DNA of 64,000 bases from NCBI RefSeq assembly GCF_024166365.1, contig NC_064831.1:48671768-48735767 (forward strand), given 5' to 3'. Under the pieces are notes generated by a model that saw nothing but the letters and a program-made list of their open reading frames with translations, made no database searches and was not told the DNA's origin. The DNA is from Elephas maximus indicus (taxonomy: Eukaryota; Chordata; Mammalia; Proboscidea; Elephantidae). Within the stretch, counting starts at the first letter, position 1, and each line of letters starts with the position of its first letter. Of the stretch, positions 11,701-23,700 are shown piece by piece. Made by a program: the position numbers and the translations under genes.

Positions 11701-14700
11701 GTGGGTGGAGGCCAGGGATGCTGCTTAACATCCTACAATGCGCAGGACAGCCCCCCACACGAAGAAGTATCCAGCACAAAATGTCGGGGGTCCAGAGGCT
11801 GAGGGGCCCCGTGGTAATTCCTTTCTCTTGGATCTAACATCATCCAGGAGCTGGAGAAGGAAGGAGGAGTGGGCAGGGAGAAAGAGGAAGGGGGTGCCAG
11901 GCCCTTCGCTCCCCTCCCCTCCCAGCAACGCTGACTGTCCTGTGGGATACCCTCAGGTGGACGGCGTGCTGGAAGCCTGGATCTGGCAATTGGTGGCTGC
12001 ACTGAAGTCTGGGCTGTCGCAGCCCGTGAACGTGGGGTTGGTGGACTGGGTCACCCTGGCCCATCAGCACTATGTCATTGCTGTCCGCAACACCCGCCTG
12101 GTGGGCAAGGAGGTGGCCGCTCTTCTCCAGTGGCTGGAGGTAAGACCTCTGCATCCCTCCTCGCCTCTCCCCTCCAAGAGAGCGTGGATTCAGCTGGTGT
12201 CCAGCAGCAACGCAGCAAGGAGAACTGCTTCCACCGGGCTCACGAGGATGGTCAGGCACAGACAAGGACCTGAGCCCAGGGTTCTCTTAGACGCCTCATG
12301 TGAACCCCTGTTTTGTAGAACCATCTTCTCCCGCCACCCCAAACACTCATCCTTTGATATTCAGCCCTTGGTTATGCTAAGAGCTCTGAACGCACCCTGT
12401 AAACCAACAAACCCCACACTAATGAACACTGTCATTCCTGCAGGCATTAATGTCAATGTGGGAGACAGTACTGCCAGGTAGGGTCCCAGGTAGCCCATCA
12501 GAGAGGAGAGAGTGAGGGAGGTAAGAACCCAGTTTGTTTGGAGGGTGAATGAAGCACCTCATTTCCACCCCCGACCCCCGCTCCCCCCACCCCGCTGTCT
12601 TCCAGGAATCTGTGCAATTTTCTCGAAGCAATGTTCATCTCATTGGGTACAGCCTGGGTGCACACGTCTCAGGATTTGCTGGTAGTTACATTGGCGGAAC
12701 ACACAAGATTGGGAGAATTACAGGTAACTGTGCCCGATAACTAACAAACTGTAAACTCCAGAAATGCCCGGGGGCATGGAGCAAGGACTGGCTTTTCCAA
12801 GAGTCTCACAGTTAAGACACCTCCCTTATGCTGTACTGGAGTTCAGGGGAGGCTTGGAACTGTGTTTCAAATATGCCCACTGCCATGGACTCCAGTGCCC
12901 AGAGAACTCAGAGCAGATTACAGCCTTAATTTCTATTGCCTCTCCTCAAACGAATGCTCTCACTGATACACCAAGTAGGCCCTAAAAAGTGGGCTCTCTG
13001 TATACTTTTGAAGCAGGAAAGATTGTTATTTTCTTGTCTATAGTTTAAAAAGCCCAGCGTGGCAAGTTAGGCAGTCAAGAATCACAGCCCTTAATTTGCG
13101 GCAACACAACAGCCACACCTGTGCCTCGGTTTTCTCATCTGGGAAGCACACGGGTGGTATCTGGAGGGACGGGAGGCACCCAAAACCTTGCCCTGAGCCT
13201 CACACCCACCCAGAAACGGCTTTTGTTACCCAGGAAAAGCTGGAGATGTGAAAGAAAGCTCCTCTGTCCACACTACCCCTGATCAGAATGTTCCCTAGCT
13301 GAAGTCTTGAGGCCCACTGAGAGCTACAGGGATAAGAGCCAGGAGGCAGGGGCTAGGCCCTTCTCCACGTGGTTCCCTAGAGTCTCCGGCTTCTCCTGCC
13401 ACACCCTTCAGCAGCTCTGGCTTCCGTTGCGCTGGAAATGCCTCCACTTTACAAGCACACCACGGCCTGTCCTGCATCTGGGCCTTCACATGTGCTGTTG
13501 GTTCCGCTTGCCCAGAACGTCTTACCCTCCTCATCCACCCACCCCTACTCTACCTACCAAACTCTTATTCATCCTTCAAGACCCCTCCGACTAAAACAAA
13601 ATTTCACTGTCTAAGGGTTGTGAATTTGTCAAGTAAGAACATTTCTAAAACAACTACTATCTACCATTACTTCTTAAAAGAGGGAATTTATTTTAATATG
13701 AAAAAGGATAGAGGTAACGCCAGACCTTTAAATAAATTTGTCACTATGAGAACCCATACCCTTGTCCCTTATTTTTTTCCATCTTGCTGGTGATCAGTGA
13801 GCCCTGGTGGCACAGCGGTTAAGTGCTCAGCTGCTAACCAAAAGGCCTGTGGTTCAAACCCACCAGCTGCTCCTTGGGAGAAAGATGTGACAGTCTGCTT
13901 TGGTAAATATTTACAGTCTTTGAAACCCTGTGGGGCAGTTCTACTCTGTCCTGTAGGGTCTCTATGACTCAAAATCTCGACAACAGGTTTGGATTTTTGG
14001 TTTGGTGATTGGTGAGGCCTGGTCCACAGATCAGCACTTGGTCTCGCTGACTTAGTCCTCAGCAGTCTCAGGGTGAGCAGGCCTCCTGTGCCAGCTTTCC
14101 AGAGGCCAGCGAGGCCACCACTGAGGAACCCGGGCCAGGAGACTGAGTCAGAAGGCAGGGAGGTGGCATCGGGCCCAAGCCCAGGACCCCTCCTCTCTGC
14201 CTGGTGCTGTGGGTCACACCAGGCTTCAGGCAAACTCACACATGTCATGGACAGCAGGAGGGCTAAGCCCCCTATCATCAGCCTGATGGAGAAAGGGATA
14301 TAAATGACACCAAGAAACAGTTCATTTGTCGCTGTGGATGGGGGCTGGGGAACAAGTGATTGCATACCCACTGTCAGTCTCTTCACCGCTGCTAGGGCTG
14401 GAAGCCAAGGCTGCTGCGGGACAGCCAAGGGTCCTCCAGGGAAAAGCTTGAGTGAATCAATGCTCCCCAGCTGGAGTCAGCCAAGAGCTGCCACTAGTCT
14501 CAGGCAAGCCCATCTGTCACTCAGGGACCAAGGGCTTCTAGGGTCCTATTTGCTCACCTTGATGTCCCAAGGCTATTCTGGATGTTCCAAAGAAATGGCA
14601 TGAGTATAGGAGAAAAGCCAGCTTGTTTAGGAAAATTATTGACAACACGCAGGCAAACAGTGTTTTCTTTGATGGATGGTTAGAACTACTTATAATGAAC

Positions 14701-17700
14701 ACATAAGGATATTTTTGTTTGTTGTTTTGTTTTGTTTTTCGTATGCAAACAGATGCACTTGAAAAGAACTTAAAATTGGCTTGCTTAGATAAATCCATAT
14801 TGCCGCTATAATCCTGTTTCTACCACTGGGTACTTTCCGAAGCCTCTTTTCCCCCTAGTTACAGTCCAGCCTATGTCTAATTTTCAATACCATGAATTGC
14901 TGTGGTTTTACTGCGAAAAGTTTGTGGCAAGACTTTCTACAGAAAGATTATGCCCTAGGTTTCTGTTCCTCCTGCTAGCTTATTAATGTGTAATAAAAAA
15001 AAAAAAAAAAAACCAAGCCCGTTGCCACTGAGTTGATGCCAACTCACAGAGACCCTGTAGGACAGAGTAGAACTGCCCCAAAGGGTTTCAAGGAGCGGCT
15101 GGTGGATTCAAACTGCCGATCTTTTGGTTAGCAACCTGAGCTCTTAACAAATGCGCCACTAAACCAGTTGCCGTTGGAGCTGGGCCACTAGGGCTCCATT
15201 AAGGTGTAATAATACTGTATCAAAAAGCTAAGAAGAGAGTTTCTCCTCCCCTCCCCATGCCCCCATCTAACCTAGCCCTTGCTTTTCTCTTAGGGCTAGA
15301 TGCCGCGGGCCCCTTGTTTGAGGGAGCTCCCCCCAGTGACCGTCTTTCTCCAGATGATGCCAGTTTTGTAGACGCCATCCACACCTTCACGCAGGAGCAC
15401 ATGGGCCTGAGCGTGGGCATCAAAAGGCCAGTGGCCCACTATGACTTCTACCCCAATGGAGGCTCCTCCCAGCCTGGCTGCCACTTCCTGGAGCTCTACA
15501 AACACTTCGCCAAGCATGGCTTAAATGGTGAGAAAGAAGGCACCACACTTCCATGGGGCATCTGGAGCTACCAAATCTGTGGGACTCTGGGAAGAGTTTG
15601 GCAAGAGTAGGGGCCCAGGGTATGTGGTCACCAAGCCTAATCAGAGAGAGGCCTAGTAGGGGTGGGCAAGGGCTGGTGTTCCCCAAGCAGCCCCCCACCG
15701 CTTGACAGACAGAGTTCCTTGGAGCTTAGACCTTGAGGGTGAGCCAAGGGGCACCATCAGGAATCACCTCCTCCCATACACAGTGCACCCCAGCCGTGTC
15801 TCTTCTGGGGTACTACAACCAGATGACTTATAGCTGAGTCAGTTCCAACTCATGGCCACACCATGTGTGTCAAAGTGGAACTGTGTTCCATAGGTTTTCA
15901 ATGGCTGATTTTTCTTTTCCCCAAAATAGATACCCAGGCCTTTCTTCTGGAACACCTCTGGGTAGACTTGAACTTCCAAACTTGCGATGAGCAGCCATGC
16001 ACGTTAACCATCTGCAACACCCAGGGACTCCCCTGGGATACTAGCCCTTCTCAACATTGAATCCTGACACCCATGATTATCCCATCTTCTCTGGTAGCTT
16101 CCTCACTCATGTTTTCTCTATTCCAGGCCACATGAGCATCCATTTAATAATAGATCATGGCTACTTGATCCTTGATCTCACAAGAGTGGGAATAATCCCA
16201 CCCTCCCACCACCACCCCAAAGATTAATCAGCTGATCCTACAGGATATCACTGAGATTCTTTGACTTTGGGGTTCAGATTCAAATATGCCCTAGTTAGGT
16301 CCTTTACCTCAGGGCAGAAATTGAATTTGGGATTATCTGGGTTGTGATCCTACCTCTCTCTTAAATCCTAAAACAACATTAATATGAACATTGGCAACAT
16401 GCACAGGATTAAAGAACAAAAATGTCAGCGGAAACCGCACGTTCCATAGGTAACCCATATTTCTCAGAGTTTACAATTAAAACGTGCTGGCTCACTCTCC
16501 GCCAGCTGGAGACACCCACCCCGACACACCACCTTCTTACCCCAGTCATTCTAAACCGAGCTGAGAACATACTCTCTGGAGATTACGTCACCACCCTTAC
16601 CTCTGGCATATCAGGCTGACCTTCAAGCTTGACATTATCTCATCTTGGCTGGACTCCCAGCCTTCCACCCACCCACACCAAGAGCCTTCTGGGAACTTCC
16701 CCTCATCATTCCTTACATCTCTCTCAGGTCGCAGTCCCTCCAGTCACCAGCAGGTCCCCATGACCAGCTAGCCCTCCTCCCACATCTACACCCTGAAAAT
16801 TCTGAGACTGACCTCTAGGACAGCGTTCAGTAACTCTGTCTGTTGAACACATCAGACCAACCACGGCCATTTGCTCTTTTGTGCTAAACTTCAAAGTGAT
16901 GGAAACCAGCCTTTGATTCAGTTCACCCAACCTTGATGTGATTCTTCTGTTTACCTAACCCTCCTGTTTGAAAGTCTTTTCATTCTGGTGCTCTTCTCCC
17001 AGCCACACCTGAACAAAATTGTTATTATTAGCTGCCACAGTGTCAACTCTGACCCATGGGACCTATGTGCAACAAAAAAGACATTCCCAGTCTTGCATCA
17101 TTCTCACAATCACCAGCATATTCAAGTCCGTCATTGAGGCTATTGTGCCAACCCGTCTTGCGGTGGTCTCCCATACCCTCGCTGGCCCTGCTTCACCAAA
17201 CATGATGTCCTCTAGTGACTGATCCTCCCTGATGTCCTGTCCAAAAGAAGCAGGTCAAACAACATTCTGTTGTGATCCAAAAGGTTTTCATTGACTAATT
17301 TTCAGAAGTAGATCCCCAAGCCTTTCTTACTAGCCTGTCTTAGCCTGGAAGCTCTGCTGAAACCTGTCCGCCATGAGTGGCTCAGCTGGTATTTGAAATA
17401 CCAGCGGTACAGCTTCCAGCATCATAGCAACATGCAAACCACTGCAGTACAACAAACTGACAGGTGGGTGGTGGTGAACAGAATATTAACCTTCATTTTA
17501 TTTATAACTGCTTTGCCAGCCTCACCACCTCCTGGCTCTGTGAACCTGGGTGAGTTAGTGAAAGTCTTTGAAGCTCAGTTTCCTCATTTGTAACATCGGC
17601 CTCAGGAGCTGTGTTGAAGATTAACGAGAGGTTGTATGGGAGGCGGTCTGCTTACCTCTCACCTGATAGTAGGTGCCCAGAGGAAAAAAAGCCACTAGCA

Positions 17701-20700
17701 AGGAGGAACTGAGATGACTCATCTTGGCATTTGTCCTTCAGATACTCCGGAAACAGCTTTAGACAAAGCTACCTAGTGCTCTGATTTCACATACAGCTCT
17801 TCCCCTATCTTGTGGTAGTGATTCCTCCCCATTCCTTGAAGAATGATTGAGATGTGAGATTGATACGAGAATAAATAAAGATTCGATTAAAATCTAGAGA
17901 GTTAAAAAAGAAAGGCTCAAAATCCATGGTAGACAGACCTACTCCACTCGCTGTTTGGTCAGGCCCACTGAAACCCTGGCTATGGGCCACGTCCTTCCAA
18001 ATCCACTCACCATGCTGGTTTTCCAAGCTGGTTCCCTAGGGGGTGTAATGGCTGCTTTGGGCATAAGCGGACGTTGCAACAGAGCCATCAGCTTTTACCA
18101 GACCCTCAGGCACCATGGGAATGCCTCATTTCTACTTTATTAAGAGACGCTCCACACAGTTAACTCAACTGCAAGGCATTAGCACTTGTGTATGTTTAAC
18201 GGTCAGAGATAGAAATATTTCTAAAATGAATTACACTGCCTTGCTTTCTTAAATAATATAGTGATAATGGTATGTTCTTAGCGGGGCTTCAAACCAGTTC
18301 GTTCTGGTTGGATCCCCTGTGGAGAATTTGCATTTCCACTCCAGATATACTAAACCAGAATCATTTTAACAAGATCCCCAGATGATTTTCATGTATAACT
18401 TCCTGGGAACTCATTAGAAATGCAAATGCTTAGCAGGAAGCTTGTTAGAAATGCAAATTCTCAGCAGGGGTTCGAACCAAAATCAACCAGTCTGAAGCCC
18501 TGGTTTTTAAATTGGAATTCCTATTAAGACTTGTACGAAAATATGCTGTAATAGAGAGGTGCCCTCAGGAGCCCTGAGGTGACGAGATTATGCCTCTACA
18601 CTAAACAGCCCCAGGTGGGTCTACTCTTGCTTTAGTTTTCAGTCGGTTATTACATCCCTCTCTTGTCAGGGTGTCAGCCACATTGGTCCACTGCTTGTTT
18701 CTAATTTGCTAATCTTCTGTGAGAAATCCTGGTGGTGCAGTGGTTAAGAGCTACAGCTGCTAACCAAAAGGTCAGCAGTTCAAATCCACCAGGCACTCCT
18801 TGGAAACCCTATGGGGTAGATCTGCTCTGTCCTATAGGGTCACTATGAGTTGGAATCAACTCGACAGCAGCGGGTAATCTTCTGTGGGAGCCCTGGTGGC
18901 ACAGTGGTTAAGAGTGTGGCTGCTAACCAAAGGTCAGCAGTTCAAATCTACCAGCTGCTTCTTGGAAACCTGATGGGCCAGTTCTAGTCTGTTCTGTTGG
19001 GTTGCTATGAGTTGGAATTGACTCAATGACACTGGGTTTTTTTGGTTTAATCTTCTGTGGAAGTCCCTGGGTGGCGCAAACGGTTAAGTGCTGAGCCACT
19101 AACTGAAAGGCTGGCAGTTCAACTCTACCCAGAGATGCTTCAGAAGAAAGACCTGGCAGTCTAGTTCCAGAAGATCACAGCCATTGAAAACCCTATGGAG
19201 TACAGTTCTACTCTGAAACACTTGGGGTTACCATGAGTTGGCATCAACTCAATGGCAATTGGTTTGGGTTTTTTTTCTTTTTCTTTTTCTGTGGGCTGAG
19301 AAACAAGGTGATCTTTGAGTTGAGGGTACTCAGCATCAAGGGGCAATAAAGTCCTTCTTGCCCTCTGTGTTCCAGCCATCACCCAGACTATCAAGTGTGC
19401 CCACGAGCGATCCGTGCACCTCTTCATCGACTCCTTGCTACACGGCAGCCTGCAGAGCACAGCCTACCTGTGTAGCGACATGGGCAGCTTCAGCCAGGGC
19501 CTGTGCCTGAGCTGCCAGAAGGGCCGCTGCAACACGCTGGGCTACCATGTCCGCCAGAAGCCACAGAGCAAGAGCAGAAGCCTCTACCTGGTGACTCGAG
19601 CCCAATCCCCATTCAAAGGTGAGTGCCGTGTGGCCTGGGAGCCTTCCCAGGGACTGGAAGCTGTCAGCGGTCTGAAAGGTTCAGAAGTTCCCTGATTTCT
19701 TCTCCTGGGGCACTTCAGGCTCAACACCCTCCACAACTAGGGTGTTCCTGATGCTGCAGACTCCAGACAGTGGTGTTGACACAGCCTCTTTCTTTTCCCA
19801 AGAATGTGGCCACCTTGCTGCCAAGTGCTAGGAGGAGAAATCTTGATAAATTCTGAAACCACCTGTGGGTTTGTTACCGGAATAAGTTCTTGCCTCTCAC
19901 TGGTCAAGAATGTGCAGGTAAGGCACGTAGTTTTCCGCATGAGCAAAGCTTTATTGAAGAGGCTTGCAAGCGCAGATGAGGGGGGCCTAGAGCAACTCTT
20001 ACCACCATCTCACAGAACAGAATAAAAGCTCTTGGGTGGGAAAAGATTCATGTTTATTCATAGACACAGGCAGGGATACATTAACTAAGGTGCGTGCGCA
20101 GCAACTTTCCAAGATGGCTCCTATCCCAGAGTCCTTTGGGATTCATAGCAGGACTTATTATGGGGTGTCGTGCCTGTGCAGTCTCTCGCTCCCCGGGTTC
20201 AATTCCCCGGCTGGGACTGTAGCCCTCACTGCCCCAAGGTCACACAGTGGTCACAGGTGGATGTTTTGCGAATGTCCCTGGGCCTGGTTTTCTCCAGCTG
20301 CTTCTGAAAGGCAACTTTAAAGAAGTTTGCAGGCTATTTTTAGATACCCTGTCCCATTGTTCTGGGGAATGGCTTTGTTTCTGTGCCCTGGCCCATTTCT
20401 TGTTCCTTAATAAGTCCCTAGGTTCCACAATCAGCCCCCTATTACCTCCCTGACAGTGTAATCTATTTCTCTTTTACTTGCTTCTCCTCTAACCACACCA
20501 GCCTCTTAGCTATTTCTCAGACAGGCACCCTCTGATCTCAGGGCCTTTGCCCCCTGTCTTAGGTTGGCCTCTCTTCGTAGGTTTTCACTGTCTCCTAGAA
20601 TATTATATCCAGAAGGTCCTGATCAGTTACCTCAGCTGCCCACCTCCTATTGCACAGGGACCCAGAGGAATCTCCAAATCCAGGCTAGAACCCAGTCCTT

Positions 20701-23700
20701 TCATCTCTACTCATGGCAGCCATGAAAACACTGGATTCCTGTCTAGGCTGATGGCTCCTCATTTTCCCTAAAGCGTAAATCAGCTGGTCTTACAGGGCAT
20801 TGTTGTCCTGCTAAGGCTCTCCCAACACGAGCTCCTGTTTCCAATGTTTTCCAGTCAGATTCTGACCCTTGGGGCAGGAAATGAGCCCCTGCCACTCTCC
20901 GGGTTGAACGGGAGGTCAGGGAAAGGGCTGTGCCTGTATCTTGGGCTAAAGCCAGCAGCGAAGTACTTCCATTGAAACATGAATCTCCCTGGAAGGAACA
21001 AGGCAGTATCTGTTGCCACTAACATTTCTGCCGAATCCTTAGAACAGCTCGGGCGTGATTTAGCATCTCGCTGTTTCACAGCACATACTCTCAGGCACTG
21101 CAAGAAGGAATCTGGTGTTTTGCTGTTTGATTATTACCACGCAGACATTTGTGTCTGCACGTGAGCACGCCATCCCCACCACATTCCATTAGCACTGCAT
21201 TACATATAAAATGGAGTTCCTGGGTGGTACAGATGGTTATTGCACTCAGCTGCTAACCGAAAGATTGGGGGTTTGAGCTCATCCACATGTGCCTCAGAGG
21301 AAAGGCCTGGCAATCTACGTCTGAAAAATCAGCCACTGAAAACCCTGTGGAGCAGTTTTATTCTGACACACATGGGGTCACCAGGAGTTGGAGTCAAAGT
21401 GGACTGCAACTCGTTTATATGCATTATAATGTTTTATATATGTGTGTGTGTATAACACTATATACGTACACATTATATGCATTATCTAAATGACATATAT
21501 GTAACATTATATATGTATAACATTATATACGTTATCTATAGAACATTATATATTTTTTTTAAAAAAGCAGCTGCCGTTAAGTCAATTCCAACTCATAGCA
21601 ACCCTACAGGACAGGGTAGAACTGCCCCATAGGGTTTCCAAGAAGCGGATGATGGATTCAAACCGCCAACCTTTTGGTTAGCAGCCAAGCTCATAACCAC
21701 TGTGCCAGCAGGGCTCCATGACATTATATATGTATAACATTTTATGTATGTGTGTGTGTGTGTATATATATATAAAACATATGGAAACCCTGGTGGCATA
21801 GTAGCAATGGGTTTGGTTTTTGGTTTTATATAACGTATATGTAATATTATGTCTGTATAACATTATATATGTATACATTATCTATATAACTTGTTGCTGT
21901 CAAGTCAATTCCAACTCATAGCAACCCTACAGGGCAGAGTAGAACTGCCCCGTACAGTTGCCAAGGAGCACCTGGTGGATTCGAACTACCAACCTTTTGT
22001 TTTAGCAGCTGTAGCTCTTAACCACTACACCACCAGGGTTTCCCATTATCTATATAACATATGTATAACATCTTATATATAGGTACAAGTTTTATTCATT
22101 ATCTATATTACATTGTGTATGCATAATATTTCATATATGTATATATTATATGCATTATCCATATAACATATATGTAACATTATGTATGTTTATACATTAT
22201 ATACATTATCTATATAACTTTGGAAACCCTGGTGGCTTAGTGGTTAAGTGCTACGGCTGCTAACCAAGAGGTCGGCAGTTCAAATCTGCCAGGCACTCCT
22301 TGGACACTCTATGGGGCAGTTCTACTCTGTCCTCTAGGGTCGCTATGAGTCAGAATCGACTCAAAGGCAGCGGGTTTGGTTTTGGTTTTTATATAACATT
22401 ACACATGTATAACGTTATATATGTATACATTATATGCATTATCTATATTTTATATAACATTATAGGTGTAACATTGTATATGTATAACATATACATATAC
22501 ATTATATAACATTGTATATGTATGACTTTTAGATATATGTATAACATTTTTTATATATGTATACATTATCTATATAACATTGCGTACGTATGACATTTTA
22601 TATATATATATATATATATACACACATTATCCACATAACACTAGATCCATGACTCCCTTTGGTTCCCACCAAGCCAGCCCACAGGGTTGGTGATTACCCC
22701 TGCTTGGAAGATGAGGCAAGCAAATCAAGGGGAAGGTGACCAGCCCACAACCACACAGCCTGTGAATAAGCCTAGAACCCAGGTCCACAGGACGCCCAGT
22801 TTAGTGTTCCTTTTATTAGCACCCTAGCAAGTTCAAACTCCCAGGAGACTTAGTTTTGAAGCACAAAATTCCTCTGTTTACTGAACTTTTGCTCTCAAGC
22901 CAGGTTTTCCCCTTTAGCCCGCCAAGCAGGTTCAGGAATGGTAGATATCCATAGTGGATGGCACGTAACCTGTCTGCGGAGAACTTGGACTGGCGGGGCC
23001 TTTCCCTGTAAAAGGTCAAGGGATGCCCTCAGCTCCTCTGTCCCTTGGGGTTGGAGGAGACAGAAGCATACCCTGCTTCAGGGAGCTCCCCCACCACAGG
23101 CTGCCCACTAGAGACTCCTGTGCCTTAACCAGGTTCTCTTTCAAATGGAAAAACTGCCTGGAGTGATTAAGCCTCTCAGATAATTGCATTTCACTGGAAA
23201 CTGCTTTAATCCTGGACTGCTAGAGTTGCAAGGGACTGTTCAACCTCATCATTTTACAGACAGGGAAACCGAGGCCCAAAGGGGTGAAATGACTTGCCCA
23301 GCACAGGGTCACAAAGAGATATCTTGACAGAGCTCCAGGCCTCCATGCAACTGGCCGAGTGATTCTTACACCAGTAACCTGCCCCTGGCCTGTGTGGGGC
23401 AGAGGTGAGGGTGGAGGGGACGGCTTGCTTTTCCCTCGAGATCGGCTGGGGAGAAATGAGGTCATTTTGGCACCTTCCAGGCTAGGCTGGGAACTGCATC
23501 TGAAGCGGGGAACGTGGCCCAGCTTGGGGACAGCCCTGGGGATGGGGGAGGGAAGCAAGTGCCAAGAAAGGAAGTAGGGGAAGAGCAGTAGGCATGAGTC
23601 AGGTCGAGCTCCTCCAATTTGCCAAGATGCCAGGCACCCCACCTCCACAGGCTGTGGGTGCGCCTGCCGTACGGGCTCCCTTTCTTATCAAGAAGAAGCA

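Larger units (their letters stand above)
8777..11956 (+). other. LIPC: LIPC intron 2
   Basis: A 3180-bp phase-0 intron. It contains a MIR (8870-9080), a long C/T-rich tract (9835-10080), L2-like sequence (about 10095-10440 and 11150-11350), a MIR split by an AfroSINE (10658-11030) and a MER5A-like element (11580-11785). About 9085-9830 shows nothing recognisable. Confidence 0.9.
12724..15293 (+). other. LIPC: LIPC intron 4
   Basis: A 2570-bp phase-1 intron. It contains L2-like sequence (13390-13600), a long-form AfroSINE (13799-14005) and a minus-strand AfroSINE (14994-15197) that ends only about 96 bp before exon 5. The rest looks unique. Confidence 0.9.
15528..19375 (+). other. LIPC: LIPC intron 5
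   Basis: A 3848-bp phase-1 intron with a type-B AfroSINE (15826-16031), an RTE-derived deletion element (17020-17470), a MIR-like stretch (about 17500-17680), a MER20-like stretch (18285-18500) and a stack of three AfroSINEs (18722-19282). Nothing is recognised in 16035-17015. Confidence 0.9.
21420..22640. repeat. AT-rich minisatellite
   Basis: Imperfect repeats of 'tataacattatatatgta' and 'cattatctatataacat' type, with units of about 20-40 bp. AfroSINEs at 21561, 21782, 21892 and 22221 interrupt it, and (TA)n lies near 22600. Confidence 0.85.

Noticed and set aside
13769-14428. Minus-strand open frame of 219 codons
   Set aside because: It reads through the AfroSINE at 13799-14005 in reverse; no domain recognised.
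18722-18800. tRNA-like A and B boxes ('tggtgcagtgg', 'gttcaaatccacc')
   Set aside because: These belong to the tRNA-derived head of AfroSINEs and recur in every copy; no cloverleaf tRNA gene is formed.
20180-20220. B-box-like 'gggttcaattccccggctgg'
   Set aside because: It has no matching A box or acceptor stem at tRNA spacing; probably chance or part of an LTR-like block.
21420-22640. Regularly spaced repeats that could look like a CRISPR array
   Set aside because: Units are degenerate TA-rich minisatellite without unique spacers, in a vertebrate intron with SINE insertions.
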